Positions 48,759 through 60,700 of a stretch of DNA of 64,000 nucleotides are shown here, piece after piece. The notes under the pieces were generated by a model that had not been told where the DNA came from, did not search any database, and saw only the letters and a program-made list of their open reading frames with translations. The stretch's first letter is position 1. The number at the start of each line of letters is the position of its first letter. Position numbers and translations under genes: made by a program. The stretch is from Allium sativum (taxonomy: Eukaryota > Streptophyta > Magnoliopsida > Asparagales > Amaryllidaceae): the NCBI GenBank assembly GCA_030737875.1, contig CM060912.1, forward strand, positions 882,345,199-882,409,198, read 5' to 3'.

Positions 48759-50790
48759 TCTGAATAGATTTGAACACATATAGTGCAATTGGTGGTTTGT
48801 TGTCAATTATCATTAACGCCCCGTTCGCAGACTTCTTGTGACACATTAATGATGCGTTCGCTTCCAACGCGGGAACATGGTTAGCCACGCTTGCTAGAAG
48901 GATTGGTGGAAATTTAGCTGTTTGCGTCTGACGCGTCGAACACGTCCGACGCCAACAGGAAACTTGTGTTAATGACATTGCGTGAAGAATGTTGTGTGTG
49001 GGTTGAAAAAAAGGAACGTGGTACGCCACGCATGCGTCAAGTGCCCATCTTTGACACTTTTAATATATATACATACATGTATTAGTATTATACCTTCATA
49101 TGTATTCAAACTAGTTTTGTTTTATTTCAATTGATGTTATAATGTTTGCATGGTCATGTATGTACCAAGATGCTTATATTATTTTGGCAATGTGGGACTA
49201 ATATAGTATAATCTTTCCAATTGTTGTCATTCATAAAATTAAATGTATAAATTAATTCAAACCAAATAATTTAACAATTAAATACCACACTCAAAAACCA
49301 CGTTCGTAGCAAAAAAAACGCATTCTCCTTTCATAACAGTGTCACGCTCAAATACTCCGCTCAAATGCCCCGTTATCATTTCCTAAAAATGCACCCTAAA
49401 CCATATATGATGTGTACGTGTTTATATTAAGTTTTAGAAATGGAAGCCAAGTTTTTAGGCTTCTCTATTTTTTGACGGTTGTATGTACTATCAATTGAAA
49501 TTTAAGGTATGAAACCCATCCACTCAATTTCAATGTATGAGACTGGTAAAACTGACTCATTACATTTTTTACCGTGTATTTAGAATGTTGAACGAGATAA
49601 TTAAAACTTTTATGTCCAAGGTAATAATAAACAATTGAACTTTTTGTTAGTCATAATTTATACTTTGGTTCAACCATAATGATCGTTATTTTTAGCGAAT
49701 CTAGTGTACTGGCTTTGTCAACAAGCATTTATTTTGTGTTTGAACATAAGTAACAATCGTATTCCTCATGGAGTTAGACTAAAATTATTAAGATCATAAC
49801 AATTCATAAATATTGAATGGATTGTTTATATTTCAGCTCAAGCAAAAAAAAATCCAAGAGTAACTTTTTGGACTGTCATAGTTCTATATCAATAATGATA
49901 CTATATATTAGTTTACCAACAATAGGTATGAATTATCAACATGATTTAAATAACATATTGTCGATATACATAATTGTAATGCAAATATTATGCAAAAACA
50001 AGGTAACTTGGAAGAATAATGCTAATATCAAACATATGTTTATGAGAATTGAACCTCTATAAATTAAATATCGAAAAATGGGAATAATCCATGAGAAAAA
50101 TGTAGGAAACAATTTTGAAAATGCCAGAAAAATGATCATCTGTTCAATCAGGTTATTGTGTATATTTCGGCATAAAAGTTTCAATCTCTGTATATTTCCA
50201 CATTATCGTTTGATTCGTACAAAAATTCGACATAAAATGTATAGGAGCTAAGCTTTGAAAGTTTGAAATTTACTGTCCAATTACACAATAGAATGCTGAA
50301 AATTGAGATGGTACTGGAAAGTTGGGCAATCGCCATGTATACATCACATATCTATGTCTATGCAAGCACTGATGGAATTAATGACAACTATGACATTCTT
50401 GGTGTTCTTTCCTTTATTCTCTATAATATTACTCTTATTCCTAAAGCTAATCTTAAAAGGTCCAAATATAGTAAAGGAAAATAAATAAAAGGAAAACTAT
50501 GCCACTAAAAGATGTATCTTAATGCATAGTCAATCCCAAAATAGCATTGCCTCAATTTAGATTTATTATTTAACACCAACTATATTAAATTATTTACAAA
50601 AAGTTGGAAATCAACCATCAGCCCCTCCACCCCCACCGCCCCCTACACAATTGCACTTAGCGTACAAAAGTGCATAACTAACCGGCAAAACATGTTGACT
50701 CATTTTTCAACATTGACGTGGATTTTAACTCCCAGTTACATGCATTAAATAATTTAATTTTTGAATTTTTTCCTCAAACAAATGTGTATA
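48759..50790. other. Host sequence between S3 and element E
   Basis: About 2 kb, AT-rich, with short frames that I cannot support as genes. No tRNA, rRNA or element terminus recognised. A stretch at 48790-49050 is GC-richer and CG-rich (GACGCGTCGAACACGTCCGACG). Confidence 0.5.
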
Positions 50791-51522
50791 TGTAACGACT
50801 CGCATTCTACACATCAGAGGATCGTAGAATATTTATTTAATTGACATACGAAGTCGTATGGTCGTGTAACTTTGGGGAATGACTATTGGGGTCATTTCCC
50901 ATGTTCACGATGTTTACCGAATTTTAAACGATCATTTTGCCACTAGCGAGTCTTGTTTTGCCTATAACTTTTGATTAATAAGTAGTTTTGACCTAAAACT
51001 ACTTCCATTGGATTCATATGATGGTTTACCTTTCCGTAGAGTGGTCATGTTAATCAAACGGACTTACCGTTTGGGAGATATAGCTGAAATAAGGTTTGAA
51101 GATGGAAAAAACAACTTAACCGGGCTTAATTAGGTGATTAGTGGTTAGGCCCATAACCCATTTCGGGATTAGGGTTATGAGAGGGCTGAAAAGAGTTAGA
51201 GGATGATTCATTTTCATTTTTCCAGCTGCCACTTGCCTTCCTCTAACACTAGTAATGGCCTCCACCTTCTAAATTCATCCTTAATCACTTCCTAATCAGT
51301 AATTAAGCAAAACTACATCAAATTAAGACGGATTAGCATCAAAATCGAGATAGAGCTACTGAAATACATTGGGATCCATGTCAAATAGTTAGAGTTTCAG
51401 ATCTGAAATTTATTTGTGGCTAAGGTGAGTAATTGGCACATTTATTCACTAACTACGGCTAATTAGGGGTGATTAGTGATAATTAGCAAAATTATGCATC
51501 ATAAAAATCTGGACAAATATGT
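50791..51522 (+). mobile_element. Element E, left part (LTR-like), cut by LARD-3
   Basis: TGTAACGACTCGC at 50791 has the TGTAACgaC start seen in the other LTRs here, and the sequence resembles an LTR promoter region. It stops at 51522, where LARD-3 inserted (TATGT 51518-51522 repeated at 62998-63002), and continues at 63003. Its right end lies beyond the window, so its length, its type and its target duplication are unknown. Confidence 0.5.
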
Positions 51523-52417
51523 TGTAACAACCCGAAAATCTGGGCCAGTTTAAAATTTTTATTTTGGCAATTTTAGCGAATTTTGAACATTTAAAATAGA
51601 TTATTTTGAATAATATCGACGAGAAAAATGTTTTGAATTGAATTAGACGTATATATTTATATATGTCGTCGTTAGAATATAAATAATTATATATAATTAT
51701 AAATAGAATTGAAAATGGCGCGGTAGTTCGATAATTCGATTTCAAACTTCAATTGAATGTACCGGGTGCAAAACAATCTGGATTTTAGTGAAACCAAAAA
51801 TCATAGGATCTAATTGATGATATCTTTCCAACGAATCCGAAAAATCGAGATTTCATAAAGGGAATCAAAAGATTTGTCCAGTTGAAAATTCTGAATAGTC
51901 GCTATGGAATTCAGGCCCATAAAAATGGAAATTTTGCAAACGACCTCGGATTTCGACGAAACCACTTTTGTTGGATCCGTGATGTCAAGTTATTGCTAGG
52001 TTTCAAATTTCATAATTTTTCGAATCAATATGTGAGCGTGGCAAAGTAAAACGCGTTTGGCCAGTTTCAATTGATTTTAATCGACTGGAAAATGGCCATT
52101 TTTCAAACGATCTCAGAATTTGACGAAACTAGTTTCGTTAGGACCGTATCGTCAATACGAAGCTAGAAAATATTTTTCGGGAATTTTTAGAGTTCGTATG
52201 TGACCCCAGTAAATTGAAATACGCGTTCAAATTCAATATATAGAGTTATATGTTGATTTTGACGAAAACTGATCGAAACGATCGAATCAGCTTACGTTAT
52301 ATATCCCATTGTGTTCGGAATGGGGGTAATTAGCTTTGGACGACAGGCGGTGGGTTCGGTTTCGAGGTCAAAATAAAAAGTTGCTTTTTGAAAAATAAAA
52401 TGAATTAAAAATAAAAA

Positions 52418-52425
52418 TATATAAA
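52418..52425 (+). promoter_or_regulatory. Candidate TATA box of LARD-3 LTR
   Basis: TATATAAA, ~895 bp into the LTR, with a C/T-rich initiator-like stretch 10-30 bases downstream. The 3' LTR copy is at 58689-58696. Confidence 0.55.
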
Positions 52426-52449
52426 TCTATACCCCCCCTTTTTTCCCTT

Positions 52450-52882
52450 ATTCTCTCAGATCTAAAAAAAAAGAAAAAAAGAAAAAAAAACCCACGAAGA
52501 GGAACCCGTCGCCCACCCTCCACCCTCGCCACCGTCGATCGCACGCCACCCCCCTTCCCTCCGGCGCCTCCCCTCCGATCCTCCATCCCCTTCTCCTCCT
52601 CTGCTCGAGCACGCTTTCGCAAATCGAGCTGCCGCCTCTGGCGCTCCACCAGCGACGCCGCTCAGCCGACCCTCCGACCACCCACCTCGCCAAGCGTCCT
52701 CCGGCGACTCCTTCTCCTATCAATCGAGCCTAGCCCAAATCGAGACCCCAATTGAACCCGCCAGCGGGACCTAGCCCTCTCCGATCGCGAGCCACGCCAC
52801 CAGAACGGCCAGCGCCGCTTTCCCCCTGGCCAGCAAGCCCGGGCGCAGCCATTCCCCCCACCCCTCCATTCCGATTTTCAAT
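52450..52882 (+). promoter_or_regulatory. GC-rich leader segment with splice donor
   Basis: A pyrimidine-rich start gives way to ~370 bp of GC-rich sequence that contrasts sharply with the AT-rich LTR and ends in TTTCAATG/GTAAGT-like context (GTAAGT at 52883-52888). No ATG-led + frame runs through it. It looks like a plant 5' UTR exon, and the copy at 58720-59149 is almost identical. It may be captured from a gene or have evolved in place. Confidence 0.4.
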
Positions 52883-53010
52883 GTAAGTTTATTTTTCTTT
52901 GTTTGTTTTTTTATTTTTCTTTTGTTTTGTTTTGTTTTGTTTAGTTCTGTAATGGAAAATAAAAATAACTCGATTTTTATGTGAATAATTTGGAAATAAA
53001 GGATTTGATT

Positions 53011-53420
53011 TTTGAAATAGAAATATTTGAAATAGAAATATTCGAAATAGAAATATTTGAAATAAAAATATTTGAAATAGAAATATTTGAAATAGAATAT
53101 GTGAAAATAGAAACATATGAAGCCGTGTTGGTTAGATTGACGCCATTTTGACGTGAACGATATTTATATCGATTTTATTCTTTCTTCAATGAATATTGAA
53201 TGGATTTGAAATTCGAACTATATTGAAATATATTGAAATTCGAATAATATTTAAAGTGAAATGAAATTCGAATTAAACTGAATTGATTTGAAATTCGAAA
53301 TACACTGAATTCGAATCGAAATTGAATATAAACGAATTCGAATTGAAATTGAATAGAAATGAATTCGAATTGAAATTGAATATAAATGAATTCGAATTGA
53401 AATTGAATTGAATTGAAAAC
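53011..53420. repeat. Two short tandem arrays
   Basis: First, ~6 units of the 15-mer TTTGAAATAGAAATA (53011-53100; ~4 units in the 3' LTR at 59276-59336). Second, four 27-bp units beginning GAATTCGAAT at 53307, 53334, 53361 and 53388. The 27-bp period explains the repetitive minus-strand frames here. Confidence 0.88.
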
Positions 53421-54305
53421 GAACTGCAATTGAATTGGAAATCAATTTGAATTGAAATCAATTTGAAATGAATTTAAAACGAATTTATATTGGAATATTC
53501 AATTTTGATTTGAAATTGAACATGAAGTTGAAACCATTTTGAAAATGAATTTAAAACGATTTATAAAGCACGTTTTGAAAGGAAATCGACGAAGTATATA
53601 TTATATATATTATATATATATATAATATAATGGCCTGAATAGAACGCGTCGCGCCGCGGTAGTTCGCGAATTTCGACCATTGACTTCGAACGGATATTAC
53701 GGGAGATCCGACCGTCGGATTCTCCTAAAACCGGAACCGTTGGGTTCGTATCGAAAAGAGCTTTCTAATGAATATTAAAAATTCAAAATCTAACGGTTGG
53801 ATTTCGAATTATGTCCAAATCAAATTTGAAAAAGGTCGCTGTAAGTGCAGTTCGATGGCCATTGATGGAAATCGACTGAACGGGCCTTGATAAAATTATT
53901 AAAAATAGTAATAATTTGTGTAAAATCATAAGAAATGATTTAGAAAGAATTGGGATGAAAAACTCCATATTTGAAAAGATAAAAATAGATTTTATCGAAA
54001 TGAACTAGTTTTGACCAGAATTATAATTCTATTTATTTTTAAATAAATAAATTGAATTTGAAATGGTTTTGAAAATAACCAGAATTTCCAATGATTGCAT
54101 TGGAATGGATTTGAATCGAAATTGTCTTCGGAACATTTCGATGTTGGATTTCGCGATTATACAGATGTTGTTATGGAAATTTGAAAGATATAGATATATA
54201 TATCGTTATTTCCAATACGATATTTGTTAGTCGTAGAATTTGATATTGAATATAAGCCGGTATATTTTCTATTCAGAGCCTTGTGTTTAATATCAAATGT
54301 GATTG

Positions 54306-55350
54306 GGGTTTGTCGTGAATGGTGTCTTGACTAACACTGTTCTTGAACCCAGTTGAGAAGAGATTAAATCTTTTTATTTGGATTTAATGAAGTGTACCAA
54401 TTAAATAATATTTAATTGAAATTGAATTGATATTGATTTTTGGGTTTATCGTGAACAGTGTTTTAAATAACACTTGTTCTTTAACCCGATAATTAATGTG
54501 ATGTGATTTTGGGTTTATCGTGAACCGTGTCTTAAATGACACTGATTCTTTAACCCATTCACAGATTAAAACTAAGTGGAGTTTTAATGAATCTTTAATT
54601 AGATTGAAATGATCGAGAATGGAGTATCACTAGTTTTGCTCCAGGCGATAGTTAAATCTTTAATTAGATTTGAACGAGAAATGGTAATTGAATTTACCGA
54701 TAACACAGTGGTGTTAGATATGAAGTATTACCAGTTTTACTTCATAGGATGAATAGGTTGGGATTGGGAAATTAAAACCAATGATTACTTCGGTAAGGTT
54801 CGCTAATCCCGACTAGTTTAAATTGATATTCAAAAATAGATTAAAGAATAAATTTTAATGATTTATCTTTGATAAAAATAATGGGAACCTTTCCCTAAGA
54901 ATGTGAAATTTAGAAACTAACCGTAGGTTGGCTAAGCATAGTGATTTCCTGGGTATTGATTTGATGTTGGTTTCGGCCTTCGGGGTTAATATTTGGGAAA
55001 TTATTCTCTTGATTAATTTACGGTTAGTGACTGATGAATTGGAATAAGGCGTATGTTGTGTTTGTGTAACAATTATTTAAAATATACGCGAGTTATTTGG
55101 AAAGACCGGGTTTATCCCATTCTGAATAACTGATACGACGATAAGTCAAAGATGAAGACGGTGGTCGAAGACCAGAAGTCTTCACGTCGTTTGGGTGATT
55201 ACTGATGATCTTGATTGGGCTGTACACCCAAGAAGATGGAAACAGTTGGTGATCGTCCAGACGTACTTAGAGATCGATGGATATGCGGGGTACTAGGTGC
55301 CTCCGGTTTCGTTCAGACCCAGAACGGACTTGTAAATGGACTGTGTGTCT
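54306..55350 (+). other. Reiterated hairpin domain of LARD-3 5' LTR
   Basis: Three 45-46-nt nested hairpins at 54306-54350, 54442-54487 and 54511-54556. The second has GGGTT/AACCC, GAAC/GTTC and GTGTT/AACAC; the third has GTGTC/GACAC, a compensating pair. Then GGAGTA/TGCTCC (54621-54642), GAAGTA/TACTTC (54722-54743), nested GAAGAC-GGTC/GACC-GTCTTC (55153-55183) and ATCTT-TTGGG/CCCAA-AAGAT (~55208-55237). The 3' LTR repeats the series from 60538. Confidence 0.65.
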
Positions 55351-56704
55351 GACATTGGATTTTAGTCCGAGTGATTGATCTCTATTAAATATATATCTGT
55401 TTGGCGGCAGAGAATTTATTCTCTTGCTTAACGCCCTTCTCTGAGACGTACGAGCTCAGGGGTTATATATTGATGGATATCAAACGCATGGAGTGAATTG
55501 CCTATGTGGCATGCCTAAGTGGCAATTGATCAAGGCTTCTGTTGAAAAGCAAAGTCTTGTGGTGATGATCAAAGCACGGCCTTTGTGGCATAGCTTTGTG
55601 TAACATTTACTTCGCGAGTTTCACCCCCGGTATGAACCAAAAACGGGAGACGGACCTCAGGGGGGACATGCGTTTTCTTTCTAGTTAGAAGTGGCGTCAG
55701 TGGTTTTACACGCCCTGACGAGTTTGACTTATGTGGTTGTTGCTGTTACGAGGCGCCTCGGTTTGATCGGACGGTCCGGGTCCGATGGAGTCATTCGTTG
55801 GCTCACTTACGCCCCAAAGGGCGGAGAAACGTAGTGTTCAGGCATTATAATCCACATCGGTGGACCGGCCCTGACGATCCAAAGGGCAGTTGCGGCTGTT
55901 CCTGAGACTCGGGCTATACAGTCTCGAATCGGTTGAGGACTATCTTTTGCCTCGGTTCATAGATGGAAATCCAATTTCCAAATAGGTGACATGTGCGGTT
56001 TTATTTGTAGAGCCTAGTATGGCGACATAGTGGGATGGGGCGCTCATGCCGCCTATGATTGATACTTATGATTTGAAGTTGTTTTATACACTATGCACTT
56101 ATAATAGTATCAAATGATTTGTTTTTCAACGTATCAAGCATTCTTGGCTATTATAAGGTAAAAACCCTATCCTCCGGCTTGCGTTGCATTGTGTGATAGG
56201 ACCTGGGTCTTATAATAGTTTCATTTTTCTTCATTTAGCATTGCGCTGTTGTTTTATGCACTGGTATTCTTGGGAGGAAACCCGTTCCGTGTTATACGGC
56301 ATGGTCCCTTGATTTACCTAACTTTAAAAATAAAGATAAATAACTGTTTTAGTTCTCACACCAGTCACATGACTGACCTGGAGTTTATTGTTTTAACCTA
56401 AACTCTAGGTGCCCTTATTTTGACATGGGCAGCTAGTAGTTTTGGTTTTGCAGATTTATATTCACAGGATCCTGGTTTACAGCTGGAACGATATCCGGAA
56501 AGCTTTGTATCCGTATATCTCCTTCTAGTTGTGTATTGTGTTATTTTCCGCTGCTATGTAATTTATTGTAATCTCTGATAATTTGTGTTGTATAATATTC
56601 ATTTATACTTTGTATATTCTTGTAATCTGATGCATTGTTGTAATATACAATGAAATGTTCTTTTGTATGCGTTCTGATTTGTCGTGTTCTCAAACGATAG
56701 GGCG

Positions 56705-56752
56705 TTTCGAACGGTCTGGGTCGGTTTTGCGACTGGTTCGGACCGAGCGAAA
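56705..56752 (+). terminator. Stem-loop at LARD-3 LTR end
   Basis: Stacked arms TTTCG, CGGTC and GTCG face CGAC, GACCG and CGAAA, 15 bases before the LTR end. The 3' LTR copy (62935-62982) keeps the arms with one change. Position suggests a role near RNA 3' end formation or integrase recognition, but that is a guess. Confidence 0.35.
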
Positions 56753-56842
56753 TTCCTTTTCGTCACAGTTGGTATCAGAGCTTTGGTTTACAAAGCTCAG
56801 AGAACAAGGCACCTTAGAACCGTACGAGAGAATTCATCAGAT

Positions 56843-56909
56843 ATTGGATTAGTAATATCCAATGGGAATGACTCGTTAGAGGTAGGATCAGTAGTATCCT
56901 AGAACGAGT
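56843..56909 (+). other. Post-primer-site hairpin pair (LARD-3)
   Basis: ATTGGAT/ATCCAAT with a TAGTA loop (56843-56863), then ACTCGTT/AACGAGT around TAGGAT-CAGTAGT-ATCCTA (56871-56909). Both hairpins share an AGTA loop core. Stems covary with LARD-2. Confidence 0.68.
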
Positions 56910-57418
56910 GTGAAGAGTATATTTTTAAAGTGAAAACGAATTTTGTTTTAAAAATTTAAATCAATTATTCGTACTTGATTATTTATTTGTATTGATTTGG
57001 ACAGTCCAGTATATAAAGATTTTGCATATACGCCTTGCAAACGTGTATTTGAAGTTTTAATATACTGGATAGATATAGAATTACACTCCAATCGCCCGGA
57101 GATGATTTTGATGATGGAGCTCCATCATTAGAATTTATATTTGAGTGACGAACGTGTAATATCTATATATTTCCTATTGACTGGTGTGAGAACCAAAAAT
57201 TAGATAGGGCCTATTGTTGTGATTTGGTATCAAAAACATGATTTTTGTATATGTATCAAAATTATGAATTTGAAGCTCTAATTCACTAATTGATTGATGT
57301 TTGTGTTGTTTGTTTATTTATTTGATAATTTTGAAACATTAACCAAATTGGTCAAATAGTGAGTTGTATTGAAAATTAGTAGCATTTGCTTGCATATACT
57401 TGTACTTACATTGAACAG

Positions 57419-57640
57419 GTCATAACAAGGAGGCTAGAGCAGAGAATAAAATTTGTTTACCCGACAAATAGGTACATGTTTATTACATAATTTATTGTTT
57501 TGTTTGGGTGATGATGATTTTATGAGCCTATTGGCTAGCCGCTTGGCTTTTTCTTTTTGAGATCAGAAGGACTATATGGCAATTTCGGGATTTTCCCGTG
57601 GCTCCCGGTGCAGGGGAGGTTATGGCGAAATTTTTCGAAA
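57419..57640 (+). pseudogene. Broken copy of the 65-codon ORF module
   Basis: After GAACAG/GT (57417-57418) the DNA matches LARD-1 37391-37610: GGTCATA, AATAAAATT, CCGACAAATAGGTACATG, CTTGGCTTTTT, GGAGGTTATGGCGAA. The ATG is AAG here and an extra base before CCGAC puts a TAG in frame, so the peptide is not made in this copy although the DNA is well conserved. Confidence 0.5.
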
Positions 57641-57793
57641 ATTTAGGTTGTTAGCCAAATTTTTGATGAATTTGAAAATTCTCAGAAACTGAAAAGTTGG
57701 AGAATGGAAGCCAGATCGAACGTAGAGTTGATTAATCAAACCACTTTCGACTTTGTTCCTTTTCGGGGACGAAAAGTTTTAAGTGGGGGAGAT

Positions 57794-60700
57794 TGTAACA
57801 ACCCGAAAATCTGGGCCAGTTCAAAATTTTTATTTTGGCAATTTTAGCGAATTTTGAACATTTAAAATAGATTATTTTGAATAATATCGACGAGAAAAAT
57901 GTTTTGAATTGAATTCGACGTATATATTTATATACGTCGTCGTTAGAATATAAATAATTATATATAATTATAAATAGAATTGAAAATGGCGCGGTAGTTT
58001 GATAATTCGATTTCAAACTTCAATTGAATGTACCGGGTGCAAAACAATCCGGATTTTAGTGAAACCAAAAATCATAGGATCTAATTGATGATATCTTTCC
58101 AACGAATCCAAAAAATCGAGATTTCATATCGGGAATCAAAAGATATGTCCAGTTGAAAATTTTGAATAGTCGCTATGGAATTCAGGCCCTTAGAAATGGA
58201 AATTTTGCAAACGACCTCGGATTTCGACGAAACCACTTTTGTTGGATCCATGATGTCAAGTTATTGCTAGGTTTCAAATTCCATAATTTTTCGAATCAAT
58301 ATGTGAGCGTGGCAAAGGAAAACGCGTGTGGCCAGTTTCGGTTAATTTTAATCGACTGGAAAATGGCCATTTTTCAAACGGTCTCAGAATTTGATGAAAC
58401 TAGTTTCGTTAGGACCGTATTGTCAATACGAAGCTAGAAAATATTTTTTGGGAATTTTTAGATTTCGTATGTGACCCCAGTAAATTGAAATACGCGTTCA
58501 AATTCAATATATAGAGCTATATGTTGATTTTGACGAAAACTGATCGAAACGATCGAATCAACTTACGTTATATATCGCATTGTGTTCGGAATGGGGGTAT
58601 TTAGCTATGGACGACAGGCGGTGGGTTCGGTTTCGAGGTCAAAATAAAAAGTTGCTTTTTGAAAAATAAAATGAATTAAAAATAAAAATATATAAATCTA
58701 TACCCCCCTTTTTTCCCTTATTCTCTCAGATCTTAAAAAAAAGAAAAAAAGAAAAAAAAACCCACGAACAGGAACCCGTCGCCCACCCACCACCCTCGCC
58801 ACCGTCGATCGCACGCCACCCCCCCTTCCCTCCGGCGCCTCCCCTCCGATCCTCCATCCCCTTCTCCTCCTCTACTCGAGCACGCTTTCGCAAATCGAGC
58901 TGCCGCCTCTGGCGCTCCACCAGCGACGCCGCTCAGCCGACCCTCCGACCACCCACCTCGCCAAGCCTCCTCCGGCGACTCCTTCTCCTATCAATCGAGC
59001 CTAGCCCAAATCGAGACCCCAATTGAACCTGCCAGCGTGCCCTAGCCCTCTCCGATCGCGAGCCACGCCACCAGAACGGCAAGCGCCGCTTTCCCCCTGG
59101 CCAGCAAGCCCGGGCGCAGCCATTCCCCCCCTCCATTCCGATTTTCAATGTAAGTTTATTTTTCTTTGTTTGTTTTGTTATTTTTCTTTTTTTTGTTTTG
59201 TTTTGTTTAGTTCTGTAATGGAAAATAAAAATAACTCGATTTTTATGTGAATAATTTGGAAATAAAGGATTTGATTTTTGAAATAGAAATATTTGAAATA
59301 GAAATATTTGAAATAGAAATATTTGAAATAGAATATGTGAAAATAGAAACATATGAAGCCGTGTTGGTTAGATTGACGCCATTTTGACGTGAACGATATT
59401 TATATCGATTTTATTCTTTCTTCAATGAATATTGAATGGATTTGAAATTCGAAATATATTGAAATATATTGAAATTCGAATAATATTTAAAGTGAAATGA
59501 AATTCGAATTAAACTGAATTGATTTGAAATTCGAAATACACTGAATTCGAATCGAAATTGAATATAAACGAATTCGAATTGAAATTGAATAGAAATGAAT
59601 TCGAATTGAAATTGAATATAAATGAATTCGAATTGAAATTGAATTGAATTGAAAACGAACTGCAATTGAATTGGAAAACAATTTGAATTTATATCAATTT
59701 GAAATGAATTTAAAACGAATTTATATTGGAATATTCAATTTTGATTTGAAATTGAACATGAAGTTGAAACCGTTTTGAAAATGAATTTAAAACGATTTAT
59801 AAAGCACGTTTTAAAAGGAAATCGACGAAGTATATATTATATATATTATATATATTATATAATGACCTGAATAGAACGCGCCGCGCCGTGGTAGTTCGCG
59901 TATTTCGACCAATGACTTCGAACGGATATTACGGGAGATCCGACCGTCGGATTCTCCTAAAACCGGAACCGTTGGGTTCGTATCGAAAAGAGCTTTCTAA
60001 TGAATATTAAAAATTCAAAATCTAACGGTTGGATTTGGAATTATGTCCAAATAAAATTTGAAAAAGGTCGCTGTAAGTGCAGTTCGATGGCCATTGATGG
60101 AAATCGACTATACGGGCCTTGATAAAATTATTAAAAGAAGTAATAATTTGAGTAAAATCATAAGAAATGATTTAGAAAGAATTGGGATGAAAAACTCCAT
60201 ATTTGTAAAGATAAAAATAGATTTTATCGAAATGAACTAGTTTTGACAAGAATTATAATTCTATTTATTTTTAAATAAATAAATTGAATTTGAAATGGTT
60301 TTGAAAATAACCAGAATTTCCAATGATTGCATTGGAATGGATTTGAATCGAAATTGTCTTCGGAATATTTCGATGTTGGATTTCGTGATTATACAGATGT
60401 TGTTATGGAAATTTGAAAGATATAGATATATATATCGTTATTTCCAATACGATATTTGTTAGTCATATAATTTGATATTGAATATAAGCCGGTATATTTT
60501 CTATTCAGAGCCTTGTGTTTAATATCAAACGTGATTGGGGTTTGTCGTGAATGGTGTCTTGACTTACACTGTTCTTGAACCCAGTTGAGAAGAGATTAAA
60601 TCTTTTTATTTGGATTTAATGAAGTGTACCAATTAAATAATATTTAATTGAAATTGAATTGATATTGATTTTTGGGTTTATCGTGAACAGTGTTTTAAAT

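Larger units (their letters stand above)
51523..56767 (+). repeat. LARD-3 5' LTR
   Basis: In order: AT-rich U3-like part, TATA box (52418), GC-rich leader (52490-52880), GTAAGT (52883), short tandem repeats (53011-53420), a conserved GAACGCGcCGCgCCGCGGTAGTTCG segment in pieces, the hairpin domain (54306-55350) and a terminal stem-loop (56705-56752). It ends TTTTCGTCACA. Confidence 0.95.
56768..57793 (+). other. LARD-3 interior, non-coding
   Basis: 1,026 bp with the primer site TGGTATCAGAGC (56770-56781), two hairpins (56843-56863; 56871-56909), the module homologous to the LARD-1 ORF (57419-57640), the TTTTCGGGGACGAAAAG box (57759-57775) and polypurine tract AAGTGGGGGAGAT (57781-57793). No gag-pol motif. 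Confidence 0.92.

Noticed and set aside
48790..49400. Possible MITE or hAT-like element around repeated GCCCCGTT words
   Set aside because: The words are in direct, not inverted, orientation and no flanking duplication was found.
52368..52723. Minus-strand frames of ~90 codons (also 58726-58920, 58933-59352)
   Set aside because: They come from GC-rich composition and purine runs; each is rich in R, G and E with no domain, and they overlap the candidate leader exon on the + strand.
53175..53461. Minus-strand frames of repeated FQFEF/FNSNS residues
   Set aside because: They reflect 27-bp repeats (a multiple of three), not a protein gene.
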